DNA of 64,000 nt from Collinsella sp. (GCA_019414445.1 DXMA01000004.1:62001-126000), one strand, 5' to 3'; positions 1-9,039 are shown, counted from the stretch's first letter. Notes: generated by a model from the sequence alone, not told the origin. Made by a program: numbers and translations.

Positions 1-111
1 TCCGAGCGCATCGATGTCGTCACCACCACGGTGGGCGAGGCCGCAAGGCTGGCTCCCAAGCGCATCGAGATCCCCGGCCACATCGAACACCGCGCCTCAA
101 CCTCGCGCTAG
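1..111 (+). CDS. C-terminal fragment of a truncated gene, possibly LacI-family regulator
   Basis: The window opens inside a reading frame that runs 36 codons to a TAG at 109-111. The visible end is rich in basic residues and finishes RIEIPGHIEHRASTSR. LacI-family repressors often end in a similar P-x-x-L-V-x-R-x-S-T pattern, so that family is the best guess, but the fragment is too short to prove it. The next gene starts 144 bases later with its own promoter region, so this is probably a separate transcription unit. Coding status is likely; identity is weak. Confidence 0.4.
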   Translation, partial: SERIDVVTTTVGEAARLAPKRIEIPGHIEHRASTSR

Positions 112-174
112 CCTACGGTCGCGCGTAAGGTATACCTGCCTGCCCACGCACGTTTTTTGGGCGCTTGATACGCT

Positions 175-190
175 TTAACCCTGCGGAAAC
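175..190. promoter_or_regulatory. Candidate GlnR half-box upstream of glnA
   Basis: TTAAC, six bases, GAAAC. Actinobacterial GlnR sites are built from GTnAC-n6-GAAAC pairs. The second half with its left flank (TGCGGAAACA) recurs exactly in front of the type III synthetase at 57846-57861. The site lies 66 bases before the glnA start, in the place of a promoter. No footprint evidence is available from sequence; only one pair of half-sites is evident. Confidence 0.4.
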
Positions 191-255
191 ATTTTTCTGC
201 GATAGTATCTGCGATATAGACCAGTCGAAACCCGCCCGAAAGAAAGGGGAGCGAC

Positions 256-1593
256 ATGAACCAGCAGAACATCGATTACGTACTCCGCTCCGTAGAGCAG
301 CGTGACATCCGCTTTGTGCGTCTGTGGTTTGTCGACATTCTCGGCCGCCTCAAAAACTTTGCCATTAGCCCCGAGGACCTCGAGGTCGCTTTTGAGGAGG
401 GCATCGGTTTTGACGGCTCGGCCATCGAGGGCTTTGCCACGCCCGAGGAAGCCGACATGCTGGCGTTCCCTGATGCCTCGACCTTCCAGATTCTGCCGTG
501 GCGCCCGAGCCATAACGGCGTCGCCCGTGTGTTCTGCGACGTGTGCACTCCCGATCGCGAGCCCTTCGCCGGCGATCCGCGCGCTGCGCTGCGTCGCATG
601 TTCCATAAGGCCGAGAAGGCCGGCTACCTACTCAACGTTGGTGCCGAGCTGGAGTATTACTACTTCCCCGACGAGCATACCCCCGAGCCGCTCGACAACG
701 TGGGCTACTTCGATCTTTCGGTGAGCGACGCCGCGCGCGACCTGCGCCGCAACACGGTCCTTACGCTCGAGAAGATGTCCGTGCCCGTGGAGTACACCTT
801 CCACGCCGCCGGCCGCTCGCAGCACGGCATGAGCCTGCGCCACGCCGAGGCCCTGAGCATGTCCGACGCCATCACCACGGCAAAGCTCATCATTAAGCAG
901 CAGGCTTACGAAAGCGGCTGCCATGCCTCCTTTATGCCCAAGCCGTTGGCGGGCGAGGACGGCAGCGCCATGTTTTTGCATCAGTCGCTGTTCGACCACG
1001 ACGGCAACAACGTCTTTTGGGGCGAGGACGACGAGAAGTACCACCTCTCCGAAATCGCCAAGCACTACATGGCCGGCATCTTGGCGCACGCGCGCGAGAT
1101 CAGCGCCATCACCAATCCCACGGTCAACTCGTACAAGCGCATCACCACGGGTGGCGACTCCGTGCCGCAGTACGCCACGTGGGGCCTGCGCAACCGCGCG
1201 AGTATGGTCCGCATCCCGGTCTACAAGCCCGGCAAGCCGCTGTCCACGCGCATCGAGCTGCGCAGTCCCGACCCCATGGCCAACCCGTACCTGGTCAACG
1301 CCGTCACGCTGGCGGCTGGTCTGGACGGCATCGAGCGCAAGCTGGAACTCCCGCCCGAGGCCACGGCCGAGACGCTCAAGCTTACCGACCGTCAGATGGT
1401 CGAGGCCGGCTGCGCGCCGCTGCCGCGCTCGCTCAAAGAGGCGCTCGACGTGTTTGAGGACTCGCAGTTTATGAAGGATGCCCTCGGCGAGCACATCCAC
1501 AGCTTCTTCCTCAAAAAGAAGCGCGACGAGTGGCATAAGTTTGAGTCTACGATCACCGAGTGGGAGATCAAGCACTACCTGGCGAACTCCTAA
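256..1593 (+). CDS. glnA: Type I glutamine synthetase
   Basis: Cytoplasmic enzyme that joins ammonia to glutamate with ATP; central to nitrogen assimilation. The 445-residue length is that of the GSI-alpha class. Visible family motifs: metal-binding GAELEYYYF, the KPLAGEDGSAMFLHQS segment (K-P-x-x-G-x-x-G-S-x-M-x-x-H-x-S), NPTVNSYKRI, and the arginine-rich TRIELRSPDPMANPYL near the C-terminus. The region where GSI-beta enzymes carry the adenylylated tyrosine reads AETLKLTDRQ, without tyrosine, so control by adenylylation is not expected. The ATG at 256 follows AAAGGGGAGCG. The next gene, 50 bases downstream, is a GlnR-like regulator. A second, type III synthetase lies at 57941. Confidence 0.97.
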   Translation: MNQQNIDYVLRSVEQRDIRFVRLWFVDILGRLKNFAISPEDLEVAFEEGIGFDGSAIEGFATPEEADMLAFPDASTFQILPWRPSHNGVARVFCDVCTPDREPFAGDPRAALRRMFHKAEKAGYLLNVGAELEYYYFPDEHTPEPLDNVGYFDLSVSDAARDLRRNTVLTLEKMSVPVEYTFHAAGRSQHGMSLRHAEALSMSDAITTAKLIIKQQAYESGCHASFMPKPLAGEDGSAMFLHQSLFDHDGNNVFWGEDDEKYHLSEIAKHYMAGILAHAREISAITNPTVNSYKRITTGGDSVPQYATWGLRNRASMVRIPVYKPGKPLSTRIELRSPDPMANPYLVNAVTLAAGLDGIERKLELPPEATAETLKLTDRQMVEAGCAPLPRSLKEALDVFEDSQFMKDALGEHIHSFFLKKKRDEWHKFESTITEWEIKHYLANS

Positions 1594-1643
1594 TCGCGCT
1601 GGCTTGTTCCAGTACGATTGAGCTCATTTCTTTGGAGGCCGAT

Positions 1644-2306
1644 ATGTCCGAAAAGAGTGCCCTGTTCATGGCGCGCACGACGCGCTTCCACGAGTTTGCC
1701 CGCAGCTTGACGACTACCCTGGGTGTCGAGGTGAGCCTGGCAACCCCTGATTCGCCAACTGCGGCGCACGACTTTGACCTGCTGATTCTCGATTCAGATG
1801 GCATCCGCAGCGACCGCATCGATCAGATTGCCAAGTGGCTTGACGATCGTGGTGGCGTCCCCATGTTGGTGATCGTTGACGACGAGGCGCTCGGTACCTT
1901 GCGCCTGCCCAATCACGCGCATGCCGACTTTGTATGCCCCACGGCGACGCCCAACGAGCTCAAGGCTCGCGCGCAGCGCCTGATGGGCGAGGAGGAGACC
2001 GTTACCGCCGACGATGTGCTCAATATCGATAACCTCGAGATTAACCTGGCTACCTACCAGGTGACACTCGATAACGAGCCCATCGACCTGACGCTGATGG
2101 AGTACTCGCTGCTGAGCTTTTTGGCGACGCACCCCAACCGCGCCTACAGCCGCGAGGTGCTGCTGCACCGCGTGTGGGGCTTTGAGTACTGCGGTGGCAC
2201 GCGCACCGTCGACGTGCACATTCGACGCATCCGCTCCAAGGTGGGCCCACAGATCGCGGCGCACATCACCACCGTCCGTGGCGTGGGTTATCTGTTTAAG
2301 GACTAG
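1644..2306 (+). CDS. Atypical OmpR-family orphan response regulator, GlnR-like
   Basis: 220 residues from the ATG at 1644, preceded by TTTGGAGG. The C-terminal half is a winged-helix DNA-binding domain with GGTRTVDVHIRRIRSKVGP and TTVRGVGYLF, close in wording to actinobacterial GlnR. The N-terminal half resembles a receiver domain but lacks the usual acidic pair near the start (it reads SALFMARTTRF); one aspartate remains in LLILDSDG. This is the pattern of unphosphorylated orphan regulators such as GlnR. It follows glnA by 50 bases with no kinase nearby, and GlnR-like half-boxes occur before both synthetase genes. Inference: nitrogen regulator of glnA and glnN. Alternative: a cell-envelope OmpR regulator that merely neighbours glnA. 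Confidence 0.75.
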   Translation: MSEKSALFMARTTRFHEFARSLTTTLGVEVSLATPDSPTAAHDFDLLILDSDGIRSDRIDQIAKWLDDRGGVPMLVIVDDEALGTLRLPNHAHADFVCPTATPNELKARAQRLMGEEETVTADDVLNIDNLEINLATYQVTLDNEPIDLTLMEYSLLSFLATHPNRAYSREVLLHRVWGFEYCGGTRTVDVHIRRIRSKVGPQIAAHITTVRGVGYLFKD

Positions 2307-2308
2307 AT

Positions 2309-2347
2309 TTCCACCACAAAGGGGACAGGCAACTTTGTGGTGGTTTT
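2309..2347 (+). repeat. Family-1 palindrome (CCACCACAAA-GGGGACAGG core)
   Basis: An imperfect inverted repeat: CCACCACAAA, GGGGACAGGC core, then CTTTGTGGTGG and a T run. It starts three bases after the regulator's stop codon and reads in the gene's direction, as do the other copies. It could terminate transcription. See the copies at 16670, 18255, 19216, 28111 and 62511 (the last on the other strand). Confidence 0.85.
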
Positions 2348-2461
2348 GCCGCAGGCAAGGATTCCTTTCGAGTCTGCAACAGAACTTAAGCCTTCCTAAA
2401 AGATTGCGTTTTCATACACTTGATCCCGCGTATTGGGGTACAACTCAACGTGAACAATGAT

Positions 2462-2490
2462 GGCCCGCCACATGTTTGGCGGGCCTTTGG
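2462..2490 (+). terminator. GC-rich hairpin before htrA
   Basis: GGCCCGCC / GGCGGGCC stem with an 8-base loop followed by TTTGGTTATTT. It lies about 25 bases before the htrA start, so it may be a terminator of read-through from the regulator or a hairpin in the htrA leader. Confidence 0.5.
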
Positions 2491-2514
2491 TTATTTGACG
2501 AAAGGATCGCAGCT

Positions 2515-3984
2515 ATGAGTGAGAACGATTCTCAGCGTCCCCAGGATGCGGGCAACGCCGGCGAGACTCAGCAGCAGCCGCGCGTGCAGGTGGAGTCGAC
2601 GCCTGCCGACAGTAACAACATTCCCTACGTGCAGGCCTATGACACGCAGACCGGCGAGCCGCTGGGCGGCCAGCAGGTTGTGAACAAGCACATGGTGGTC
2701 AAGACCAAGACCAAAAAGCTGCCGATCTTTATTACGGCGCTCGCCGGTTGCGCCTGCGGCGCTCTGCTGGTCATCGCACTCATTATGAGCGGCACGCTCG
2801 ATATCGGTGGCGGAAAGAATGCCGTGACGGCGGGCGCTTCGGGTTCGTCGACGCAAAAGATCACCATCGATTCCGAGGACACCACGCTGGCCGAGGCTGT
2901 CTCCGCCAAGGCGCTGCCCTCCGTCGTTTCCATCACCGCCACCTCGAGCGGCAGCCAGAATGGCTCGCTTTCGCAGTCTGCTGACGATTCCGATAGCTCG
3001 GGCAGCGTCGGTTCGGGCGTTGTGCTCGATACCGAGGGCCATATCCTCACCAACAACCACGTGGTCGATGGCTATGACCAGTACGTGGTAACCATGGACG
3101 ACGGCACCACCTACGAGGCCGAGTTCGTGGGCAACGATGCCTCGAGCGACCTGGCCGTCATCAAGCTCAAGGACGCCGATGCCTCCAAGCTCACCCCGAT
3201 CGAGATCGGCGACTCCGATAAGCTCAACGTGGGCGAGTGGGTCATGGCGATCGGTTCGCCCTTCGGCAACGAGCAGTCTGTCTCCACGGGTATCGTGTCG
3301 GCACTGTATCGCTCCACGGCCATGAGCTCTACCAGCGGCAACACCATCTATGCCAACATGATCCAGACCGATGCCGCCATCAACCCGGGCAACTCCGGCG
3401 GCGCGCTCGTTAACGACAATGGTGAGCTCGTGGGCATCAACTCGCTCATCGAGAGCTACTCGGGCTCCAGCTCGGGTGTGGGCTTTGCCATTCCCGTCAA
3501 CTACGCTAAGAAGATTGCCGACCAGATCATTGACGGCAAGACGCCGGTTCATCCGTATCTGGGCGCCACGCTTTCGAGCGTTAACGCGCTCAATGCCCGC
3601 ACTAACAAGCTGAGCACCGATAGCGGTGCGTATGTGGCGAGCGTCGTCGAGGACGGTCCCGCAGCCAAGGCCGGCATTCAGGAAGGCGATGTCATCACCA
3701 AGCTGGGCGACGACGAGATTACGAGCGCCGACGGCCTGATCATCGCACTGCGCAGCCACGAGGTGGGCGAGAAGGTCGAGATCACGCTCATGCGCGGCAA
3801 GGAAGAGAAGACGGTTACCGTCGAGCTGGGCTCCGATGAGGAGTTGCAAAACCAGCAGCAGAACGATAGCGCGACCGACACCGGCAACGGTAGCATTACC
3901 GAAGATCAGCTGCGCCAGTACCTGGAGGAGCTGCTCGGTCAGCAGGGCCAGGGCCAGGGTCAAGGTTACGGCCAGGGCTACTAA
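2515..3984 (+). CDS. htrA: Membrane-anchored trypsin-like serine protease with PDZ domain (HtrA/DegP family)
   Basis: 489 residues from the ATG at 2515 (AAAGGATCG upstream). A polar 67-residue cytoplasmic tail precedes one membrane segment (about 68-91, LPIFITALAGCACGALLVIA), followed by a serine-rich linker, a protease domain and a PDZ domain (about 345-445). The triad is visible: His182 in TNNHVV, Asp212 in SSDLAVIKL, Ser294 in NPGNSGGAL. The C-terminus ends in a glycine-glutamine tail (QGQGQGQGYGQGY). Family role: degradation or surveillance of misfolded proteins outside the membrane. It stands alone between two hairpins. A longer start upstream is possible but has no better ribosome site. 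Confidence 0.95.
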   Translation: MSENDSQRPQDAGNAGETQQQPRVQVESTPADSNNIPYVQAYDTQTGEPLGGQQVVNKHMVVKTKTKKLPIFITALAGCACGALLVIALIMSGTLDIGGGKNAVTAGASGSSTQKITIDSEDTTLAEAVSAKALPSVVSITATSSGSQNGSLSQSADDSDSSGSVGSGVVLDTEGHILTNNHVVDGYDQYVVTMDDGTTYEAEFVGNDASSDLAVIKLKDADASKLTPIEIGDSDKLNVGEWVMAIGSPFGNEQSVSTGIVSALYRSTAMSSTSGNTIYANMIQTDAAINPGNSGGALVNDNGELVGINSLIESYSGSSSGVGFAIPVNYAKKIADQIIDGKTPVHPYLGATLSSVNALNARTNKLSTDSGAYVASVVEDGPAAKAGIQEGDVITKLGDDEITSADGLIIALRSHEVGEKVEITLMRGKEEKTVTVELGSDEELQNQQQNDSATDTGNGSITEDQLRQYLEELLGQQGQGQGQGYGQGY

Positions 3985-4010
3985 CCAGCCGTTTCGCATA
4001 GTTTGAAGCC

Positions 4011-4050
4011 AGAGGGGCTGTCCCGCCAACGCAGGACAGCCCCTCTTTTT
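4011..4050 (+). terminator. Rho-independent terminator after htrA
   Basis: AGAGGGGCTGTCC, 10-base loop, GGACAGCCCCTCT, then TTTTT. A strong 13-bp stem 26 bases after the stop codon. Confidence 0.93.
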
Positions 4051-4241
4051 GCGATGGATCCCGGGAACGGGGGAAACGGATTATTTTGAGCTGGCAAGGA
4101 GCTTGGTTCGGAAGGGCCTGAACTAACTGTCCGCCCCAGTTTGACGGCTGCCGATTCGGTGCGGTTCGAAAGGGCTATTCGGCCTCATTTCGACCGGTGG
4201 TACTCTAGTATCCGTTTGAAATCGAGCGAAGGAGTGCCGCT

Positions 4242-6470
4242 ATGGAGCAATCGAGCCTGTTTGGTGACGGTGTGGACATCGATACCGAAACGCCCGCGAG
4301 TGTGGACGTCGCCGCACCGACCGATGCCCGTGCCCAGGCGGCAGTGCGGGCGGCAGAGTTGCGCCACGAGCTCGACTACCACGCCTACCGCTATTACATG
4401 CTCGACGCGCCCGAGATCACGGACGCCGCCTTTGACAAGATGCTCGTTGAGCTACAGGAAATCGAGGCAGCCTATCCCGATCTGGTAACGCCCGATAGCT
4501 ATACCCAGCGCGTGGGCGGTTACGTGAGCGAACAGTTTACGCCGGTCGCGCACATGGCGCGCATGTATTCGATGGACGATGCCATGGACCTGGACGAGCT
4601 TGACGCGTGGCTGCAGCGCACCGAGGACGCCCTTGGCGCCGGTAGTGTCACCTATACCTGTGAACTTAAGATCGACGGCTTGGGCGTAGCCCTTACCTAC
4701 CAAAACGGCACGTTCGTGCGCGCGGCCACGCGCGGCGACGGCACCACGGGCGAGGACGTGTCGCTTAACGTGCGCACCATCAAGGATGTGCCCATGCACC
4801 TGTCCGAGCCGGCGCTCGCCCACATGGGCGCCGACCGAGAGCGTACCATCGAGGTACGTGGCGAGGTTTACATGCCCAAGGGCAGTTTTGTACGCCTAAA
4901 CGATGAGGCCGATGCCGAGGGCCGCGACCCCTTCGCCAACCCGCGCAACGCCGCCGCAGGTAGTCTCCGCCAAAAGGATCCCAAAGTCACGGCTCGTCGC
5001 GACCTGGCAACCTTTATCTACGCCATCGCCGATACCGACCCGTTGCATGTCCACAGCCAGCGCGAGTTCCTCGACTGGTTGCGCAGCGCCGGCTTTAGCG
5101 TCAACCCCAACGTGGCTCGCTGCGCCACGCCGGCCGAGGTCCACGAGTTCTGCGCCCAGGCGCTCGAGCATCGCGGCGACCTGGACTACGACATCGACGG
5201 CGTGGTCGTAAAGGTCGACAGCTTCCAGCAGCAGCTCGACCTGGGCTTTACCGCCCGCGCGCCGCGCTGGGCCATCGCCTTTAAGTTTCCGCCCGAGGAA
5301 AAGCAGACTGTCCTGCGCGAGATTCGCATCCAGGTGGGCCGCACGGGCGTGCTCACGCCGGTCGCCGAGTTTGACCCGGTGACAGTCGCGGGTTCCACCA
5401 TCGCACGCGCCACGCTGCACAACATCGACGAGATCCGCCGCAAAAACGTGCGCGAGGGCGACACCATCATCGTGCACAAGGCCGGCGACGTGATCCCCGA
5501 GGTTGTGGGGCCGGTGCTCGACAAGCGCCCGGCGGACAGCGTTGACTGGCAAATGCCCGAGGTTTGCCCCGTGTGCGGCAGCCCCGTGGTGCACGAGGAT
5601 GGCGAGGTTGCCTATCGCTGCGTGTCCATCGACTGCCCCGCGCAGCTCAAGGAGCGCCTGCTCCACTGGGTGAGCCGCGGCTGCATGGATGTGGACGGCT
5701 TGGGCGATGAGATCGTCGACAAGATGATCGCCGCCGGTCTGATCCACGATGTCGCGGACTTCTATCAGCTCACGGTCGACGACATCGCGGCGCTCGACAC
5801 GGGGCGCACCTATGCCAGCTCCAACAGCAAAAAGGGCGTCAAGAAGGGCGACCCCATCCCGGTGGGCCTCAAGACGGCCGAAAAAATCATCGCCGAGCTC
5901 AGCAAGTCCAAGAGCCAGCCGCTCGGTCGCGTACTGTTTGCCCTGGGAATCCGCCACGTGGGCAAGAGTGTGGGCGAGGTCATCGCCGAACGATTCCTGT
6001 CGATCGACAAGCTCATCCTGGCGAGCGAAGAGGACATCGCCGAGTGCGAGGGCATCGGTCCCAAGATTGCGGCGAGCGTCAAGCAGTTCTTGGCTGTGCC
6101 CGAGAACCTTGCCGTGCTGGAGCGTCTGCGCCAGGCGGGTCTGTCGCTTGAGGTCGACTTGGGCGCCGCGCACGCGCAGGCCGCAGCCGACGCTGGCGTG
6201 GCGGACGAGCTCGCCGACGCGCAGCCGCTCGCGGGTCTGACCTTCGTGCTCACCGGCACGCTCGTCAACCGCACGCGTGACGAGGCGGGCGCGGCGCTCA
6301 AGGTGCTCGGCGCCAAGGTTTCGGGTAGCGTGTCAAAGAAGACGAGCTATCTGGTCGCCGGCCCCAAAGCGGGCTCCAAGCTCACCAAGGCCGAGCAGCT
6401 GGGCGTGCCTGTATTGGATGAGGACGCACTCGAGCAGATCTTGGCGACTGGTCAGGTGCCCCAGGCTTAG
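4242..6470 (+). CDS. ligA: NAD-dependent DNA ligase
   Basis: 742 residues. Seals nicks in replication and repair using NAD. The adenylation lysine is in CELKIDGLG (about residue 144). An OB-fold region is followed by a four-cysteine zinc finger (CPVCGSPV and CVSIDCPAQ), helix-hairpin-helix repeats with LGIRHVGKSVGE and CEGIGPKIAASV, and a C-terminal BRCT domain starting at LAGLTFVLTGTLV. The ATG at 4242 follows GAAGGAG. The length is somewhat above the usual ~670, owing to an N-terminal extension of about 30 residues and a longer linker before BRCT. It is bounded by terminators on both sides and is probably monocistronic. Confidence 0.97.
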   Translation: MEQSSLFGDGVDIDTETPASVDVAAPTDARAQAAVRAAELRHELDYHAYRYYMLDAPEITDAAFDKMLVELQEIEAAYPDLVTPDSYTQRVGGYVSEQFTPVAHMARMYSMDDAMDLDELDAWLQRTEDALGAGSVTYTCELKIDGLGVALTYQNGTFVRAATRGDGTTGEDVSLNVRTIKDVPMHLSEPALAHMGADRERTIEVRGEVYMPKGSFVRLNDEADAEGRDPFANPRNAAAGSLRQKDPKVTARRDLATFIYAIADTDPLHVHSQREFLDWLRSAGFSVNPNVARCATPAEVHEFCAQALEHRGDLDYDIDGVVVKVDSFQQQLDLGFTARAPRWAIAFKFPPEEKQTVLREIRIQVGRTGVLTPVAEFDPVTVAGSTIARATLHNIDEIRRKNVREGDTIIVHKAGDVIPEVVGPVLDKRPADSVDWQMPEVCPVCGSPVVHEDGEVAYRCVSIDCPAQLKERLLHWVSRGCMDVDGLGDEIVDKMIAAGLIHDVADFYQLTVDDIAALDTGRTYASSNSKKGVKKGDPIPVGLKTAEKIIAELSKSKSQPLGRVLFALGIRHVGKSVGEVIAERFLSIDKLILASEEDIAECEGIGPKIAASVKQFLAVPENLAVLERLRQAGLSLEVDLGAAHAQAAADAGVADELADAQPLAGLTFVLTGTLVNRTRDEAGAALKVLGAKVSGSVSKKTSYLVAGPKAGSKLTKAEQLGVPVLDEDALEQILATGQVPQA

Positions 6471-6489
6471 CGCATTGATAGCCTAATTG

Positions 6490-6530
6490 AAGAACCGCCC
6501 GGGAAGCATGATGCCTTCCGGGCGGTTCTT
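6490..6530. terminator. Bidirectional terminator between ligA and merR
   Basis: AAGAACCGCCCGGGAAG and CTTCCGGGCGGTTCTT pair around a short loop; A and T runs flank the stem on opposite sides, serving the two convergent genes. Confidence 0.9.
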
Positions 6531-7377
6531 ACTTTGCTGGGGCAACCGGCACCGTGATCTGCGTTACGTAGGTTGTCGGGTCGTCGCTGATGATATCGTC
6601 GATGAGGGCGATCTCGCGCGAGGGGCCGGCGGGCGTCAGGTTGTGTTCGTGCATGTAGCCGAGCAGCCGCTCGTAGCGCGGGGCTGCTTGTCCGTGCGTG
6701 CCACGGAAACTTATGGTCAGGCAGTGCGCGGCAGGCCGCGTCTCGATTTCACCCAGGTAGTCGTCGGTGTCGTCGAGCAGCAGAAAGACCTCGTCGTAGC
6801 CATCAAAGTCGCCGGCGGCCAGGCGTTCGGGCGCGATGCCCACACCTAGATTGCCAAGATAGGCAAAGGTTTCGTGCTGTCCCTGCTGAAGCTGGCGGAT
6901 ATGCCATCCCAGCGAATAGGCGTCGGTGGGATTGACGCGCTCGTGCAGCGCGGCGCAGCGAAGTTCGGGTTCCTCGATTTCGCTAATGGTGTCGAGATCA
7001 GCATTCAAAGCGCCGTGAAGCAAGGCAAGCCGCTGGTCAATCTTGCGCGACATGCGCTCCAACTCACGTCGCCTGTGCTCAATTAACTCCTGTTGCTTGG
7101 TCAGTTGCCGTTGTATCAAATCCATATCGCGCGTAGTGACAAACTCGCGAATCTGCGTCAACGGCAAGTCGAGAACGCGCAGGTTGCCGATGGTGTTGAG
7201 GGTGGAGAGCTGCCGCGATCCGTAGTAGCGGTACCCACTTGCCGGATCGACATATGCCGGCTCCAACAGCCCCATCTGTTCGTAATGGCGCAGTGTGCCC
7301 ACGCTCAAATTGAGCAGGCGCGCCACCTCGCCAATGCGGAGCAGGCCCTCGGTGTGTTCGCTTGGCATGTCGGTCAC
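6529..7377 (-). CDS. MerR-family transcriptional regulator with effector-binding domain
   Basis: 282 residues. The N-terminal winged helix (LLRIGEVARLLNLSVGTLRHYEQMGLL, then SGYRYY) is typical of MerR activators of drug-efflux genes; a coiled linker (RQLTKQQELIEHRRRELERM) leads to a GyrI-like ligand domain of about 150 residues. The GTG start at 7377 is chosen for the AAAGGAGT seven bases upstream; a later ATG (third codon after it) is possible. It lies 55 bases downstream of the MATE pump on the same strand, so both are probably co-transcribed from the promoter at 8820-8850, which contains a MerR-type operator. Likely role: drug-responsive control of the pump and of itself. Confidence 0.93.
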   Translation of the reverse strand: MTDMPSEHTEGLLRIGEVARLLNLSVGTLRHYEQMGLLEPAYVDPASGYRYYGSRQLSTLNTIGNLRVLDLPLTQIREFVTTRDMDLIQRQLTKQQELIEHRRRELERMSRKIDQRLALLHGALNADLDTISEIEEPELRCAALHERVNPTDAYSLGWHIRQLQQGQHETFAYLGNLGVGIAPERLAAGDFDGYDEVFLLLDDTDDYLGEIETRPAAHCLTISFRGTHGQAAPRYERLLGYMHEHNLTPAGPSREIALIDDIISDDPTTYVTQITVPVAPAK

Positions 7378-7432
7378 AGGACCACTCCTTTCGGTAAAAA
7401 CAGGGGAGAGGTGCTAGGCATGCGTCGCCTCG

Positions 7433-8779
7433 CTACGCCACCAGCTTGTCAAAAGTTCCGCGGCGGTTGAGCACGGTAAATGCAATCACGCAGATGACCG
7501 CCGACAGAATCGACCCGCACGGCGAGGCGATACCCATGGGGCACAGCGTGTCGGAATAGGCGTTCGACAGCAGCCAAGCGCCGGGCACGCGAATGAGGGC
7601 CACGGCCAGCACGTTGTGCGCAAAGCCGATGTAGCTCTTGCCGTATGCGGCGAAAAAGCCGCTAAAGCAAATGTGGATGCCGGCAAAAATCGCGTCGAAA
7701 ATATAGCTGCGCATATAGCCGGTACCGGCGGCGACTACTGCAGCGTCCTTGGCAAAAAAGCCGATAAACGCCGGCGCCACCAGCCACATCAGCACCGTGA
7801 TCAGGCAGCCGTACACCGCCGAGATGGTCATGGCGTCCTTGAGTACCTGACGCGCGCGGTCACCCTTGCCCGCGCCGGCGTTTTGCGCCGTGAGCGCGCT
7901 GACGGTAGCGCCCATGGAACTCGGCACGATAAACAAAAAGCTGATCATCTTTTCGACCAAGCCTACGGCGGCGGCGTCGACCAGACCGCGGTGGTTGGCG
8001 ATGACGGTGATGAACATAAACGCCACCTGGATGCAGCCGTCCTGCACGGCCACGGGCACACCGATCTTAAGAATGCTGCCGAGCACCTCGGGCTGGGGGC
8101 GCAGGTCGCTACGCTTAACGTGGATGTTCGTGCGGCGGCTCTTGAGCCACACGAGCGCGAGGGCAACGCTGGCTGTCTGGGCGGTCACCGTGCCGAGTGC
8201 GGCGCCTACGGGGCCGAGCCCCATGTGGCCGATAAACAGAAAGTCGAGCGCGATGTTGATGATGCACGCCACGCCAATCACGTACATGGGCGAGCGCGAA
8301 TCGCCCAGCCCGCGAAAGATGGCCGAGAGGATGTTGTATGCGGCGATAAAGGGAATGCCGACAAAGCAGATGCGCAGGTAGGCGGCAGTGCCTTCGACGG
8401 CTTCGGCGGGAGTGCCAATGAGCGCCACAATCTGCGGACACAGTGCGAGCAGGACAGCGGCCAGCACCACCGAGACACCCATAAAGAGCGTGATGGTGTT
8501 GCCGATGGCGGTCTCGGCTCGGTCAAACCGGCGCGAGCCCACGGCGTGGCCGACGATGACCGTCGTTCCCATGGCCAGGCCCACGAGCGTTACGGTAATG
8601 ATATAGAGCGTCTGCGCGCCATTGCCCACGGCGGTGATGCCGGCGGCGCCGCTAAACTGCCCCATCATGTACAGGTCGGCCATGCCGTAGAGCATCTGCA
8701 AAAAGTACGAGAGCATATAGGGCAGGGCAAAGACCGCGATGGTCTTGAGGACATTGCCGCGTGTGAGGTCGTGTTCCAT
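7433..8779 (-). CDS. MATE-family multidrug efflux transporter
   Basis: 448 residues with twelve hydrophobic segments in two halves. The N-terminal half has the family hallmarks YGMADLYMMGQFSG and AVGNGAQTLY, plus GTTVIVGHAVG; the second half has NHRGLVDAAAVGLVEK and SALTAQNAGAGK. MATE proteins export cationic drugs in exchange for Na+ or H+. First gene of a two-gene unit with the MerR regulator. The ribosome site upstream of the ATG at 8779 is weak (AGAAAGCCCC). Confidence 0.95.
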   Translation of the reverse strand: MEHDLTRGNVLKTIAVFALPYMLSYFLQMLYGMADLYMMGQFSGAAGITAVGNGAQTLYIITVTLVGLAMGTTVIVGHAVGSRRFDRAETAIGNTITLFMGVSVVLAAVLLALCPQIVALIGTPAEAVEGTAAYLRICFVGIPFIAAYNILSAIFRGLGDSRSPMYVIGVACIINIALDFLFIGHMGLGPVGAALGTVTAQTASVALALVWLKSRRTNIHVKRSDLRPQPEVLGSILKIGVPVAVQDGCIQVAFMFITVIANHRGLVDAAAVGLVEKMISFLFIVPSSMGATVSALTAQNAGAGKGDRARQVLKDAMTISAVYGCLITVLMWLVAPAFIGFFAKDAAVVAAGTGYMRSYIFDAIFAGIHICFSGFFAAYGKSYIGFAHNVLAVALIRVPGAWLLSNAYSDTLCPMGIASPCGSILSAVICVIAFTVLNRRGTFDKLVA

Positions 8780-8819
8780 GGGCGGGGCTTTCTGGCTGGG
8801 TTCGTTTTGCTACCAGTGT

Positions 8820-8850
8820 AGTGAAAACCCTACAACGATTGTAGAGTCAA
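8820..8850 (-). promoter_or_regulatory. MerR-type promoter/operator for the efflux operon
   Basis: On the minus strand: TTGACT (8850-8845), a 19-bp spacer and TTCACT (8825-8820). The spacer holds the perfect dyad CTACAA-TCG-TTGTAG (8844-8830). A dyad centred in an over-long 19-bp spacer is the hallmark of MerR-activated promoters. Confidence 0.75.
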
Positions 8851-8970
8851 GGTTTATGTTGGCAGCGGGGCGAAAAAAGTCGCGCTCGCGTTCATTTCCA
8901 ATTGAATACAGAGATGCACCTTGCGAGCTTAGCGCCTGCACTAGCCTTGCAGAAATCGATTTCGGAACAC

Positions 8971-9000
8971 TTGACACCGCCGCACGGCGCGCCATAATAC
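8971..9000 (+). promoter_or_regulatory. Sigma-70 type promoter of the ABC exporter operon
   Basis: TTGACA at 8971-8976 and TAATAC at 8995-9000 with an 18-bp spacer (or CATAAT two bases earlier with 16). About 40 bases before the GTG start at 9040, divergent from the efflux operon. Confidence 0.7.
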
Positions 9001-9039
9001 GTGGGTTTGCGAACAACGTTTGATGGGGGATGAACCTGC

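Noticed and set aside
2491..4029. Long minus-strand open frame (512 codons) opposite htrA
   Set aside because: Shadow of GC-rich codon usage; no recognisable domains, while the plus strand encodes a complete protease.
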